Shown here in pieces: positions 22,273 to 33,343 of a stretch of DNA of 64,000 bases (position 1 is the stretch's first letter; the number at the start of each line of letters is the position of its first letter). The stretch comes from Cercophora sp. LCS_1 (taxonomy: Eukaryota; Ascomycota; Sordariomycetes; Sordariales; Lasiosphaeriaceae): positions 186,001 to 250,000 of the forward strand of contig JAPZLL010000030.1 of the NCBI GenBank assembly GCA_036250225.1, in the 5' to 3' direction. The position numbers and the translations under genes were made by a program. The notes beneath the pieces are model-generated. The model did not search any database. It was not told where the DNA came from and worked only from the letters and a program-made list of their open reading frames with translations.

Positions 22273-22298
22273 GAGGGCGTGACATTCTGTACTCCAGA
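21218..22298. other. Intergenic between DGAT2 and carboxylesterase
   Basis: About 1.1 kb. The left end is G/T-rich DGAT2 3' UTR. From 21.46 kb the plus strand is C/T-rich with several T runs, typical of a promoter and leader for the downstream esterase. No RNA gene is recognised. Confidence 0.6.
22231..22274. repeat. GA/CAGA microsatellite
   Basis: A run of GA units interrupted by CAGA units, ending 24 bases before the esterase start codon, so it is probably in its 5' UTR. Length variation here could alter leader length. Confidence 0.9.
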
Positions 22299-24435
22299 AT
22301 GGCCTCACGGAGCTACTCGGATGGACACCCGGGAGGTGAAGAGCAAACACCGTGGGGTCATGCAAAAGACGACAGCGACGAACATGACCTGCCTGGGCCG
22401 AGACCGAGACCAGATGAGACAACCCTCCTGTTGCCCGACTCCAAGTCCAAAAATGCCAGGTCGAGGTGGCGGTCGTCGAGCAGACCGCATGCGGTTGTCC
22501 TCGCTGCAGCGGGGTTTGCAACCGCTGCCGTGACGCTCGTTCTGTTGGTTGTCGTGGTGGGTGGGTTGTTGGAGAGGAAGGGAGGACAGAGGGAGGTGGG
22601 TTGCATTTCTTTGCTCGTTGCCCCCCTTCGCTGAGCCCGTTTGTTGGTCAACTGGTTTGACTTGCAACGATGGATGAGAACAAGTTCATGAGATTGGTGC
22701 TGTTTGTCTGTCGGGTTTTCCCCCTGTCCACACCGCCGCTTTTGTTGTTGTATCTTGCGCTGACGTCGTCGGCTTGTCCGTTTCCAAAGACACGACCGCC
22801 GCGGGTTGACCTGAATTATACCACGTATGAGGGGATTGCTCTGCAGAATGGGGTCAGTGCCTTTTTGGGCATGCGGTATGCTGCGCCGCCGGTGGGGGAT
22901 CTGAGGTGGAGGGCGCCTGTTGAGCCAGTGGCTACTACTGGGGGTGCTGAGCCTGCTGTTCAGGTGAGTTTGATAAGGCACCGAGATGGAGATGGCCGGG
23001 ACTGACATGATCCAGTTCCAACCGCTGTGTCTCGGTATTGGGGTGAGTTATCCTACCAATGGACAGAGCGAGGATTGTCTGTTTGTCAATGTGTGGGCTC
23101 CGGCCAATGCTACGGCAGAGTCCAGGTTGCCTGTCTGGGTGTTCATCCAAGGAGGCGGTATGTGTTTTTGTCTGAGTCGTGTCAGTCGTGCTGATGAGAG
23201 CAGGATATGTTTCCCTCAGCAATGCCAACTGGCGCGGCCACGAAGTCGTCGAAAAGTCCGGGCACAACATCGTCATGGTCAACTTCAACTACCGTGTTGG
23301 TCTCTGGGGGTTTCTCGCCAGCGAATCCATCCGTCAAGACGGTGATCTCAACGCCGGCCTCCTCGACCAACGCATGCTCCTGAAATGGATCCAGAAGCAC
23401 ATTGCCTCGTTTGGCGGCGACCCCAACCATGTTACCATCCACGGGGCGTCCGCCGGCGCCGGGTCAGTCGCCATGCACATGGTGGCATACAACGGGCGCA
23501 ACGACAACCTCTTCCACGGTGCCATCTCGGAATCCCTTTTCTTCCCGGCCCAGCCCCCCGTCTCGGAGCTCGAATACCAATACACCCGCGTCCTGCGCCA
23601 AACCAACTGCTCGTCCCTCCCGTGTCTCCGCGGTCTTCCCTCGGCCGTCCTCCAATCCACAAACCTTGCCCAACCGTTCCCATCCCGCACCCAACCGCCA
23701 AATCCCCTCTTCTACTGGACGCCCTGCATCGACGGCGCCCTCCTCCCCGATTTGCCATACACCCTCTTCCGCAACGGCAATTTCATCCCCGTCCCCGTCC
23801 TCTTCGGCACAGACACAGACGAGGGCTCCATCTTTGCCCCAGGCGACGTCTCGTCCCCCTCAGACGTGGAACGGTTCCTAGGGAATAACTACCCCAAGCT
23901 CACGACGAACCACACCTCGGCCATCATGAGCCGCTACTCCTCGCCGCTTCCCGCGTTACCGCAACACGCGCCCTACTTCCCCGTCGCCAGCCTCGCCTAC
24001 GGCGAAGCAACCTTTGTGTGTCCCACCATCAACGTCCTCAACCACTTGTTGAAGAATGGCATCCCCAAGGCCTTTGCCTACCGCTACGACGTGCGCGATA
24101 ATGAGAATGCTGCGGCTGGGTTGGGCGTCCCCCATTTGTTTGAAGCAGCGGCGATATTTGGACCGGGGAATATTGGGTGGGCGCGAGAGAGCTACTGGAC
24201 GTACAACGCGGAGATTGTGCCCGTGGTGATGCATTACTGGATTAGTTTTGTGAGGGCGTTGGATCCGAACGTGTACCGGTTTGAGGGGAGTCCGGAGTGG
24301 GGAGTCTGGGATGGCGGGTGGAGGAGGTTGTTGATGGAGACGGGCCATGTGCGGATGGAGAGGGTGGGCGAGGAGGAGAGGGGACGGTGTCGGTTTTGGG
24401 AGGGGTTGGGGGTGATTATGGAGCAAAAGGTTTAG
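22299..24435 (+). CDS. Carboxylesterase type B family protein, membrane-anchored
   Basis: Alpha/beta-hydrolase that probably cleaves carboxylic esters; the substrate is unknown. Model: four exons 22299-22595, 22790-22963, 23016-23157 and 23204-24435, with introns of 194, 52 and 46 bp, all GT-AG, giving 614 residues. Residues 1-65 are polar, followed by a membrane segment (VVLAAAGFATAAVTLVLLV), suggesting a type II anchor with the catalytic domain outside or in the lumen. The family start YTTYEGIA, the GQSEDCLFVNVW block and the oxyanion GGGY are present. Catalytic residues are Ser287 in GASAG (more often GESAG), Glu411 in DTDEGS and His515 in GVPHLF. Exon 2 could alternatively begin upstream with a signal-peptide-like stretch (ATG at 22670 or 22688), giving a secreted form. 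The esterase domain itself is secure. Confidence 0.9.
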
Positions 24436-24846
24436 TTGCTGTGAGGAGGTGGTACTATTGTTTGTTTACTGATCTGTCATGATGTGGTTTACCCCTTTTT
24501 GATGTTGATCCTGATGAGACACTTGAAGGAGCTCGACCTACCCCCTTTTTCCTCCTTCCCTCCATTACCTCCTTTTACAATAATAACACAACCCTCAAAC
24601 ATAAGGTACCAGCACAACACGTCCGGAGAGCTTTTCCACCGACGGGTGCAGGGTGTCATTTCTATTTTTTTTTATATCTATGTCTATTTACCTGGAAGAA
24701 GGTTCTCGGCAACCACAAAACCAAGGTACCTTGTCTTGGTCGTCATTTGCAGTATGTACCCACAACACTTGGAACCCTCGCTGCCCCACACCACACACCA
24801 CACACCCACAACAAGTCAAATATCCACATAGATCTCCATCAAAACA
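24436..24846. other. Intergenic: esterase 3' end to tRNA-Leu
   Basis: About 400 bases, A/T-rich at 24.65-24.69 kb. Two AGGTACC motifs (24604 and 24724) occur. No gene is seen. Confidence 0.6.
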
Positions 24847-24959
24847 GGCGAGATGGCCGAGCGGTCTAAGGCGCTACGTTAAGGAATTATCCCTTAATAC
24901 CCTCTGTATCATCAGATCCGTAGTCCGAAAGGGCGTGGGTTCGAATCCCACTCTCGTCA
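24847..24959 (+). tRNA. tRNA-Leu (anticodon AAG) with intron
   Basis: A complete type II cloverleaf: acceptor GGCGAGA pairs with TCTCGTC (one G-T), D arm GCC/GGC, anticodon stem CTACG/CGTAG with loop TTAAGG..C, a long variable arm TCCGAAAGGGC, and T arm GTGGG-TTCGAAT-CCCAC. The anticodon AAG reads CUU/CUC leucine codons after A34 is modified to inosine. A 33-bp intron (24888-24920) sits after base 37, the standard eukaryotic position, and contains CCTTAA, which can pair with the anticodon region TTAAGG as in typical pre-tRNAs. The mature length is 80 bases. The usual short T run lies just downstream (CATCATTTTTGC). Confidence 0.96.
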
Positions 24960-25269
24960 TCATTTTTGCACCCAAACGTGCCGCATGCCCAACAACGGGA
25001 CAGGGCAAACTTAAACAAAGAATACAACTTGTCTCGACAGCAAGAAGCCGAAAGCCTGCGATACTAAACCCAATCTATAGTGCTCGAGTGCACTGAGTTA
25101 TCATGCTGTTGTGCATATACTTGACGGTCACAGGTACCTAGGTGTTGTACGGCACAAGGCGGGTATACTCTAGAATAGGGGTTGGGTTGGAATGAGGGAT
25201 ATCGATTTGGCACCAAGTTGTTGGCTGATGAGGTACCATTGTTTACCTGGATTGCTCGTTTAATGGCCG
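24960..25269. other. Intergenic: tRNA-Leu to DPH6-like gene
   Basis: About 310 bases. It begins with the tRNA terminator T run and should end in the 3' UTR of the minus-strand DPH6-like gene. It contains the palindrome-like AGGTACCTAGG (25132-25142) and another AGGTACC (25231). No gene is seen. Confidence 0.6.
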
Positions 25270-27651
25270 TTAAGCCGTTGTTTCCTCGAAAACACCCTGA
25301 TAAACAGCAACACCATCCAACCTCCTCCCCTCCGCGTCCCAAATCGACGCACACGGCACCACCGCCCCATCCCCATTTGTCTCTGTTCCAACATCAACAT
25401 ACCTCACAACAAACACCGCCTCTCCACCCAGCACGCTCCTCACGTTCTCATCAAACTCGTCCCATTTCGTTTCCTTCCCATGCTCTCCCATAACAACACT
25501 CTGCACCACCCCCTTATCCCCCTCCCAAACACAAGTCTGATAAACCCTCATCCCCTCTCTGGCGGCAACCTCCCTGACAAAAACACACCCCTCTCCAACC
25601 CCAGCAAACCCAACATGTGTATGCCACTCCACCGCCGCACCCCTAGGTAGCTCCTGCACCTCAACCGAGAACAGAACTGGTATTCTTCTCCCCCCTCTGA
25701 GAACACTCCAATCCGGCAACGTTTGAACCGTCCTTTCCTCTCCAAAAGTGGTATACCGTGCATCAAACTTTCGATCCCACAAATCCGGCCCTCCTCCTCC
25801 TCCTCCTCCTCCTTCCTCGTCTTCATCTTCCTCCTCATCAGAGGGTGGTGAGCCGTGTGCCAAATCCCATACCCGTCCTGCTAGGATCGCGCTCTCCGGC
25901 ATGGGTGTTGCTTTGGGGAAATAAGCAACCGCGCTTCCGAACCATTGGATGTTTAGATCGAGGGCCACTCGCCACAGGTGTTGGAGGGAGAGCGTCAGTT
26001 GGGTTTGGATACCAGATGTGGTTGGCAGGACCATGGATGCGGGTATGAGGGGGATTTGACCTGCTATAAAGACCATTTTGGCGTTGCTGGAAGTGGTGGT
26101 GGAGAGAGGGATGGAAATGGCTTGGGAGTAGGGACCTATGTTTGCTGGGGCCCAGTAGGAGCGGGATTGGACGTGGAGGCCTTGTCTTTGTGACAAAGCG
26201 AGGGATGCGTGGACGGTTAGGTGGATGGATATGTGGATGTCAATTGGGAGGAGGGAGCCGCAGGAGACGGTGACGCGGGACGGCGGGTTAGGAGCGGAGA
26301 AGAGAGAGCCGTAGATGGTGTTGACGGTTGGGAAGTCGGACATGGTGCGGAGGAGGATGGTTGTTGTGATGATTGCGGTGGGTGGGAGGTTGTTGGTTTG
26401 AAGACGTTGGCGGATTTGGGCCATGATGGATGTTGTTTCTTCTTGGATGGACGAGGAGGAGGAAGGGCTGCTAAAGATCCATTGTTGGAGCTTGGAGGGT
26501 TGGATTTGGCCAATGGGTTTCCATTCTTGTTGGTTGTCTTTCTCTGGTTCCAGGTTCTCTGGCGATGACTCAAGTGTGTCTAAGATGCGAGAGAATTGGG
26601 CATCAAACATGTCTGGGATCCTGACGGTTTCTGGTTCATTGGAAGGAGGCTTTTCTTCCAGCCGGGCATTCTCAATCCTGAGCCAGGCGGTTCCTCCTCC
26701 TTCTCGGACAACCTTTTGGTCTCTCTCGTCAACCACGACCCTCTTCTTGAACAAACTTGGAGGGCCATCAACAACAAGAGTCTCAAACTCGCCTCCTTCA
26801 CCAATGACAGCTCCTGTTTCCTGAGCGCCGAACCTCCTCATCGCTGTGCTCAACCTGTGCTTCCCACTCGCATTGGCAACATTGGTCCAGAGAAAACCAT
26901 CATCCAGGCCCCCGCTGGCAACCTTGATGATCCTCGCTTCCAGCCCGGCCCCAGCCATATCATCAAGCAGCTGAGCATCATCAACACCACCAGGCGCCGG
27001 GAGCACAGGGAACTTCCATAGATACGCCAACGGCACCAAGCCCAGCCGCACCGCCACCGACTCGACTCTGGTGCGCTGGTACGTACTCAAGATGGCGCCA
27101 GCACACAGCGCATTCGCCTCGGGATGGGCCTCCATGACCTCCCGGAGAAGCGGCACCATGGACTCGGTCTCGTCCGGTTCAGCCCCAGTTCCAGTCCCGG
27201 GCTCGGACCCCGACCCGGACCCGTTACCGTAGGCATAGTCCTTTCCGTGGTGGCCGGCCCCGCCGACAATGGCGCGACGACACAGCGGTATCCCCGTTGC
27301 CTCGGCGTACAGCGGGATGACCTGGTGGCCCACCGTCTGGTACATGAAGCTATTGAGGTCGTCATCTTGTGAGGCCTCGTATTGCTCATCTTCATCTTGT
27401 CGGCCCCGGTCTGGACCGGGCAAGGAAGACGAAGGCAAAGAAGCATCGTGCCCAACGGCACTGGCCGCCACCGGGACAGGCCCTGCCCCTGTCCTTGCCC
27501 TGGCAGCTGCAGGTGGCGCCGGATGGAGGTTAGCGAGCGCGACAACGCGGTGTCCGTTCGCTCGGCAGTGGAGGAGCGAGAAGAAGCTGTCCTTGCCCCC
27601 GGACACAAGGGCGATCACGTTCAGGCCTTCTCCAGTGGCGGTGGTGGTCAT
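25270..27651 (-). CDS. DPH6: Diphthine-ammonia ligase (Dph6) with two C-terminal RidA-like domains
   Basis: Catalyses the last step of diphthamide synthesis on translation elongation factor 2, ATP-dependent amidation of diphthine, in the cytosol. Single exon, 793 residues from the ATG at 27651; the open frame runs upstream only with non-ATG codons. The N-terminal domain has the PP-loop LVSGGKDSF (about 15-23), the conserved STYQRTRVE and the GEGGEFETLVVDGP block. Two YjgF/RidA-type domains follow at about 400-490 and 500-600 (second with YWAPANIGPYSQAI), an arrangement found in yeast Dph6 (YLR143W). Oddities are a Gly/Ala/Ser-rich insert within the ATP-binding domain (about 50-140) and an acidic tract followed by eight Gly near 617, from a CCT microsatellite on the plus strand. 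Family assignment is secure. Confidence 0.95.
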   Translation of the reverse strand: MTTTATGEGLNVIALVSGGKDSFFSLLHCRANGHRVVALANLHPAPPAAARARTGAGPVPVAASAVGHDASLPSSSLPGPDRGRQDEDEQYEASQDDDLNSFMYQTVGHQVIPLYAEATGIPLCRRAIVGGAGHHGKDYAYGNGSGSGSEPGTGTGAEPDETESMVPLLREVMEAHPEANALCAGAILSTYQRTRVESVAVRLGLVPLAYLWKFPVLPAPGGVDDAQLLDDMAGAGLEARIIKVASGGLDDGFLWTNVANASGKHRLSTAMRRFGAQETGAVIGEGGEFETLVVDGPPSLFKKRVVVDERDQKVVREGGGTAWLRIENARLEEKPPSNEPETVRIPDMFDAQFSRILDTLESSPENLEPEKDNQQEWKPIGQIQPSKLQQWIFSSPSSSSSIQEETTSIMAQIRQRLQTNNLPPTAIITTTILLRTMSDFPTVNTIYGSLFSAPNPPSRVTVSCGSLLPIDIHISIHLTVHASLALSQRQGLHVQSRSYWAPANIGPYSQAISIPLSTTTSSNAKMVFIAGQIPLIPASMVLPTTSGIQTQLTLSLQHLWRVALDLNIQWFGSAVAYFPKATPMPESAILAGRVWDLAHGSPPSDEEEDEDEEGGGGGGGGPDLWDRKFDARYTTFGEERTVQTLPDWSVLRGGRRIPVLFSVEVQELPRGAAVEWHTHVGFAGVGEGCVFVREVAAREGMRVYQTCVWEGDKGVVQSVVMGEHGKETKWDEFDENVRSVLGGEAVFVVRYVDVGTETNGDGAVVPCASIWDAEGRRLDGVAVYQGVFEETTA

Positions 27652-30525
27652 TGCTGATGAGGACGCCCGAAGGGGTGGAAATGGAAATGGCTGGCTGTCA
27701 TTCAACGACACAGCCAGGCAGGGTGTCTGACTCTGACAGTGGCACAGTGGCTAGCCCGGATTCAACAAAGCCCTGCTGCTGCGCAGTTGATCGTGAACAG
27801 TGCGCACGATGCTTCCCGTCTAGGCCGTGTGGACGGTGGAGTTTTTGGAGGCCCAGAATCAACCGCCCCGGCCTCTTCGGTCAGCAAAGCAACAAGCTTG
27901 AGCCAGCTGGGGAACGGTAAAAAAAATTGCCAATATTTGCTGTAATCAAATATACGGCCTTTGTGACTTGCCAAATGAGACGAGATGAGACGAGATGATG
28001 AGACGAGATGATGAGAGAAGAGAGATGAGCAGTCAGCTCAGTTCCATCAGTCAGTCAAGCAAGAAGCAAAAGCTCCAGTTTGGCACCATCGATGTGACCG
28101 TGCAAAGTGGAGTCAAGCAGCGCACACACAAAATCGGCCGAATGAACCACACAGACGGAACTAGTGACGACCCAAAGCCATGGCTCACAGTCACTCGCGA
28201 GTCATTTTGACACTAGGGCGCGCTCATCCAAATCCGAAACCGTCAAAGAGTCTTGTCTTTTTCTCGGCGTTGTTTTTCTTTCTCTGTGTCATTTGTTATT
28301 TGCTGGTGATGGACAGGCAAAACAACATGATCTGAGTGGTGGAGAACACGACCGGTGGCCTTTCCCTTCCTGCCCGAACCCACATGCGGGCCATGACATT
28401 TCCGGCAAAGCTTCGCCGGCGGGCAAGGCATTTCTTCCGGGTGTGGCTTCCCCGGTGGCCAGCGTGAGTCGAGAACACATCGTGCAAGAAAAAAAGAAAT
28501 CACAAAACAAAATTCCAGCCCTTTCCGCAGCAAAAAGAAACAAGAAGAAGAAAAAAAAAAAAGAGAGACGTGACAGAGACAACCGCGGTCCGATCCCCAA
28601 CCCCGACCCCGACCCCGCTTCTCAAGATGCTTCCAAAACAAGACTGGAGGCTATCCCCGACCGACTCTAGTCCCGAAAAGAAAACACTCCTCCTCCACCG
28701 GCTCGTCTCGGGACAATTTCACGCCCTCCGCAGGAAGACCATAGCTACCGTAACTAGCGCCGGTGCGTCGTTCAAGTTCTATGTAGATTTCGCCGCCACC
28801 GGACAAGAAGGAAGCGCTTGTTGAAGATCCGGGGACCCGTCTCTCGTGAGATTCAGATCTCCCTCACCAGGGTACCTTGAGGGACCCCAAGGGGCCTCTC
28901 CAGAGCGCCTCAATCAGAGGTAAACCTCTTCAGATCTTCAGCAAGTTCTAGCGTGTAATTCCCCAAGATCGAAGTATCTTTTTATCCACAAGTACCTACT
29001 TGCTCTGGTGCACGAACCACCTTTCATATATCACATCTCGAAGACGAGAATCAGAGACAAAGAGACAGACTGGTCTGAGAATGAGAAGAAAAAAAAAAGT
29101 GTGCTGCAAACACACAGTTCTTGTCCATTTTTGCGCACCATCAACAACCCCCCGTCGTCTCGGTTTCAGCCATGCAAGGCGCACCACACAGCACACGCAT
29201 ACTGCTCAGTTAGAAAAAAAAAAGAAGCAAGATAGCGCACCTGTAGGGGGTAAGCAACTGCACCACACCCACACACAGAAAACAGACGCAAGGGGAACGG
29301 GACAAGAAAAAACACCTTTTTTTTTTTTTTTTTTTTTTCCCTCACTGCAGCAAACATGTTTCCATCCGGCACATTTCCAAACATCCAACTCGCTCCTTAC
29401 CCCTCCCTCCTAGAAAGGAGGTGACGGTGAGTGTGTGTGGGACGGAAAACGGCATTATAGCAAACAACATTCTCGATTCTGGCGGAAAGGATACTGTGTA
29501 TTTTGCTGGTTCTCAAGGGATGTGATGCTTCAGGAAAACATGCCGCCCCCTTTCTCCTTGCTTGCTCGCTTGCGTGGTGATTTGTGACCTGCACGTTGCC
29601 TCCCTCCCATCCATCATCACAATTCCTCTGCTTGCAAGGAGAGAGACTAGTCCTTCCATACATGCGATGGAAAAGTAAATCGATCAGTTACACATTACAC
29701 ATCACAAGAACCGCGCAATCAAAATGTGTGAAAAAAAGAGCATTTCCAGAGCCAAGGCGGTCGTCGAGCCTGCTTTGCCCGCCCATCATTCTGTACTATT
29801 ACAACGAGTGTAGAGAACTAAAAAAAAGCACCAAAGGGCAACGAGGTCCTTGGGCTTTGCGATGGAAAGCATTCTTTCCATCCGCCATGCACATACATCG
29901 TGTCCTCTTCCGTCTCGTAAAAAGCAGTGTCCCAAATTTCCTTTCGTCTTCTTAATGTGATATCCGGCTTATAAAAAACAAACGACCAAATAGGTTTCCT
30001 TCCACCCCCCAAACCTAGCCATCCCCTCCCAAATTCCGCCCAGTTCTTGTGTAAAAAGCTTTTTGGGTCATGATTCGCTCTTTCGCTCTCTTCTTCATCC
30101 TCAAACAACAAAAAAAGGGGGTTCAAAAAGACAAGTGGTCGAAAAGAAGAAAAAAAAGGTGATGGTACAAGAAGGCTAAGATGTAAATGCCCGAAAACGC
30201 AAAAAAACACCTTTCGCTTTTGAGTCTGATAAATTTCCGCCCAGTTAGGAGCAATGCGCCGTGGTAAAAACAGATTCTCCCTCTTGTTCGTGAATCAGCC
30301 TCGTGTTATTGTGATTTTCCCTTTATGTTGACCCTAAGTAACAGTCCGCGCCCGAATCAAACAGGTGGCGTGGCTGGGAAGAAGCAGCTTGTGTATCGTG
30401 AATGGTCATAAGCAGGCGTTCAATGTCGATGCTACGTTCCAGGTGCGAGGATCATCGGCATTGTGAAGAGTGTGTGAAGAAGTGAAAGCAGCCAGGATGC
30501 TGCTGCGCACAACTCTTCGCGCTGT
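27652..30525. other. 2.9-kb region between DPH6-like and stress-regulator genes
   Basis: No supportable gene. The left end is the DPH6 promoter. A GAGACGAGAT-type microsatellite lies near 27978-28028. The stretch 28.5-29.4 kb has A and T runs, including about 22 T near 29317-29338. From about 29.4 kb to 30.5 kb the sequence is probably the long 3' UTR and terminator of the minus-strand regulator. The frames on either strand are low-complexity Lys/Phe runs. Confidence 0.55.
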
Positions 30526-32557
30526 CTACTCGGACCGCTTCCTCTTCTTGTGGCTAGAGTCGCTGCCTTCGTCCGAGGAAGACTCACTAGCGCTGCCTGG
30601 GATCTCGGCGGCGACTTGGAAGAGGACCCTCCCAAGAGTGTTGTAGTCCTCGGGTGTGGTCATGGCGTGGTGCGCCATCATCGCATGGTAGCCGTGGTGG
30701 TAGCCAGCAGCTGCCATGGCCTCGGGGTCGTCGATCAAGTTCATGACGATGGCACCGGAGCCGTGGGTGCGCGCGTGTTGAGCCAGATTGTCGGAGCGCG
30801 AGAACTTCTTACCGCACTCGTTGCACTCGAAGGGCTTCTCTTGGGTGTGGAGGGATCGGTAGTGCCTCTTGAGATGCTCTTGCCGACGGAAGCGGCGGTT
30901 GCAAAGCTCGCACACAAACGTCTTGGAGGGATCCTCGGTCAGCGACTGCTTGCGGCCGCGACGGTTAGTCGGGGCGGCCACAGGTGTTTGCGGAGCGTCG
31001 CCCGAGTTCGAGTTCGAGTCCGAGGCACCGCTGTTCTTGGTGTCCGAAGTGTTATTGCTCTGGCTGTCGGCAGCCGGTGTGGTTTGCTGCTGGGGCTGCG
31101 AGTCGGCAACCGACTGCATGATTGGCTCGGCAGAGTCCTCCATCTTTTGCCTCTTGCTGGGATGCGTGTCGCAGTCGTTCGAGTCGGCAGGGCTGGGCAG
31201 ACCGAAATCTGAAAAGTCGTCGTCGCAGAAGCTCGAGTTGCCAAGAGACACGGCGTCGGAGCTGGCACGCGACCGGCTGACAAAAGCGGTAGGCTGCTCG
31301 GCACCAAGGGTGACGAGGTCGTTGACAAAGTTGTTTTCAGACTCGAGGTCGTCGAGGTCTTCAAACGACGAGAGATCGGCGTGCAGGGGCGTCGCAAACT
31401 CAAAGGATGCGCTGGGCGCCGAAGGCGGCTCGGGCTTGACCAGATCCTCGCCCCTGAGCACAAACTTGTGGTCTTCGTCGTCGCCTGCGCAGAGCGTGGG
31501 CAGGGCCGAAAACTCGGGTGCAAGCGTGGAATTGACAGTGCCGACGGTCAAATTGCGAGGATCGCAAAAGTCAAAGCTGGCAGCAGAAAGCGATCGTTCG
31601 TAGGGTGCAGGTGATGGTGAAAGTGAAGGGCACGAGGCTGTGGTGGAAAGGAGGTCGGCGTTGCTGTTTAGCGAGCCAAGCTGGGGTGCAGGCGTTTGGG
31701 ATTGGAGGTACACTGAAAAGGGGATTCCGGGTCAGTCTAATCGGCCCCAAATTTCAAAATCCCAGCACAATGGGAAGGACCCCGCCAACAATAACGGAAA
31801 ATGGAAACGCTATTGCCACGGCTCACACACCGCACATGCCATCCAATCTTGACATTTTGGCACGCTGCAACCCAATTCACACAAATGCACCACGCACAGA
31901 GAAAAACACGCGACGAAAGGAAAAAGACCCACCTGGTGTCATGGGGGGCGAAGCGCAGCTAGCCCAGTCCAGGGTAGGGAAGCTCTCAGGCAGCGAGTCC
32001 GCTTCGCAGACCGCCTTACCCTCGATCCCGTCCAGCCCCGAGAACATGGGGTTCAGCGGCGTCTGCAGAATGTCACAGCTGCCCGGGCTGCTGATGACGC
32101 TCCCCGACGACGAGAGCGGCGGTGTCGACGGGTAGTAGAGCCCGTCCTCGCTCACGTCCGTGTCCAGCATGATAGTCGGCTTGTGCGTCATGGGCTGCGG
32201 CGATGCGAGCGGCGTCATGTTCGAGTGCAACGTGAAGGCCTTGGGCGGCATCTGCGGCTGCGAGCTGGACGAGTTTGGTCGCGAGTACATGGGCGTCGAT
32301 GGCAGCGTCGGGACAACCGGAAACACAATCTGGTGCTGGTGCATCGGGTGCGCGAACTGCTGTGGGTGAGGCTGTTGATGCTGGTGTTGATGCTGCATCT
32401 GGTGGTGGGGGTGTGGGTGTGGGTGCGGGATGAAGTGTCCTTGTTGCCGGTTCTGCGGATTCGGCTCTGGGGTGTAGTAGAGGAAGGCCGGGGCCATCGC
32501 TTGGGAAGCCATCATGGTTTCCATTTCGACAATACTGCTGTCGCCGTTGTCAGTCAT
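30526..32557 (-). CDS. seb1: Msn2/Msn4-type C2H2 stress-response transcription factor (SEB1)
   Basis: Nuclear regulator expected to bind the stress response element AGGGG and activate osmotic, heat and oxidative stress genes, as do yeast Msn2/4 and Trichoderma Seb1. Two exons, 31933-32557 and 30526-31712, flank a 220-bp intron (GTGGGT...TTTTCAG) and give 603 residues; the junction restores MTPVYLQSQT. The conserved N-terminal block MAPAFLYYTPEP supports the start; an ATG at M12 or later is possible. A His/Gln-rich segment lies at about 40-75. Two C2H2 fingers begin near C476/C479, with FRRQEHLKRHYRSLH and FSRSDNLAQHARTH, the Msn2-type recognition helices. Beyond them is a short region ending in SHKKRKRSE, a likely nuclear signal. 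The region upstream holds several AGGGG motifs, suggesting autoregulation (inference). Confidence 0.95.
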
Positions 32558-32980
32558 CCTGCGTCCTCCCACGTCTCCCACTTTGGGATGCTACCCACCA
32601 GGTGTGATATGCAAGCTCTCTCACTTCTCTCCGACTGGATTCGATCTCGTCGTTTTAGTGATTAAGTATATATCGCGTGGTAGTGTACAGCGAGGCCTTC
32701 AAAGGTCTCTCGTCTTGGGTCGGCAGCGGCCTAAAGATGGTGACGGTGGTCTGTCCGGTTCTGGTGCTAATGAATGGCTGGCGGTCACGATCGGTTGATC
32801 AACGACGGGCCGGGTTTAGTAGTCTCGAGGAACGGTGTTGTACATGGGATTTGGGGTCGCGCGGCGTTGTGTCTACGGCTTCATGCGGGTAGCTAGCGGC
32901 GTGGATGGCAGATGGCGCGAGAGAGTTGACGACTCGGGTAGGCAGTGAGTAGTGTACACAGGTTGCACTTAAAGAAGGGA

Positions 32981-33343
32981 AGGGGATATTGGATATCCAA
33001 AGCCTCGAGGCCAAAAGAAACAAGAACCGGTATGTAAAGGAAGGATAACGAGATCACGCGGTGTCCAGGTCGACAGATCTGCCGATGTGGGAGGACAGGA
33101 AGGTCGAGAAGGGGACCCCTTGGAGGATATGTAAACCCACACACCACCATCACCGACGGGGCCAAGATAAGTCGCCAGTCGCCCTCGACAGGCACGTCTC
33201 CGGAATGGGAATGGGCCAGCACACCCTGGGCCCTCCCAACCCACCATGCGTGGTGTCTGTCTCGCTTGAGGTTGACAGGGAACAGGGAGGGAGGGACAGG
33301 AACCCACAGGCCGGCAGGACTGGCCCCCTCTCCACACCCCCCT
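32981..33343. promoter_or_regulatory. Cluster of STRE (AGGGG/CCCCT) motifs upstream of seb1
   Basis: AGGGG occurs at 32981-32985 and 33110-33114, and CCCCT at 33116-33120, 33325-33329 and 33339-33343; another CCCCT lies at 33903. The 33110-33120 pair is an inverted repeat. They lie 420-790 bases upstream of the start codon of a regulator whose family binds exactly this element. Binding is inferred. Confidence 0.4.
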
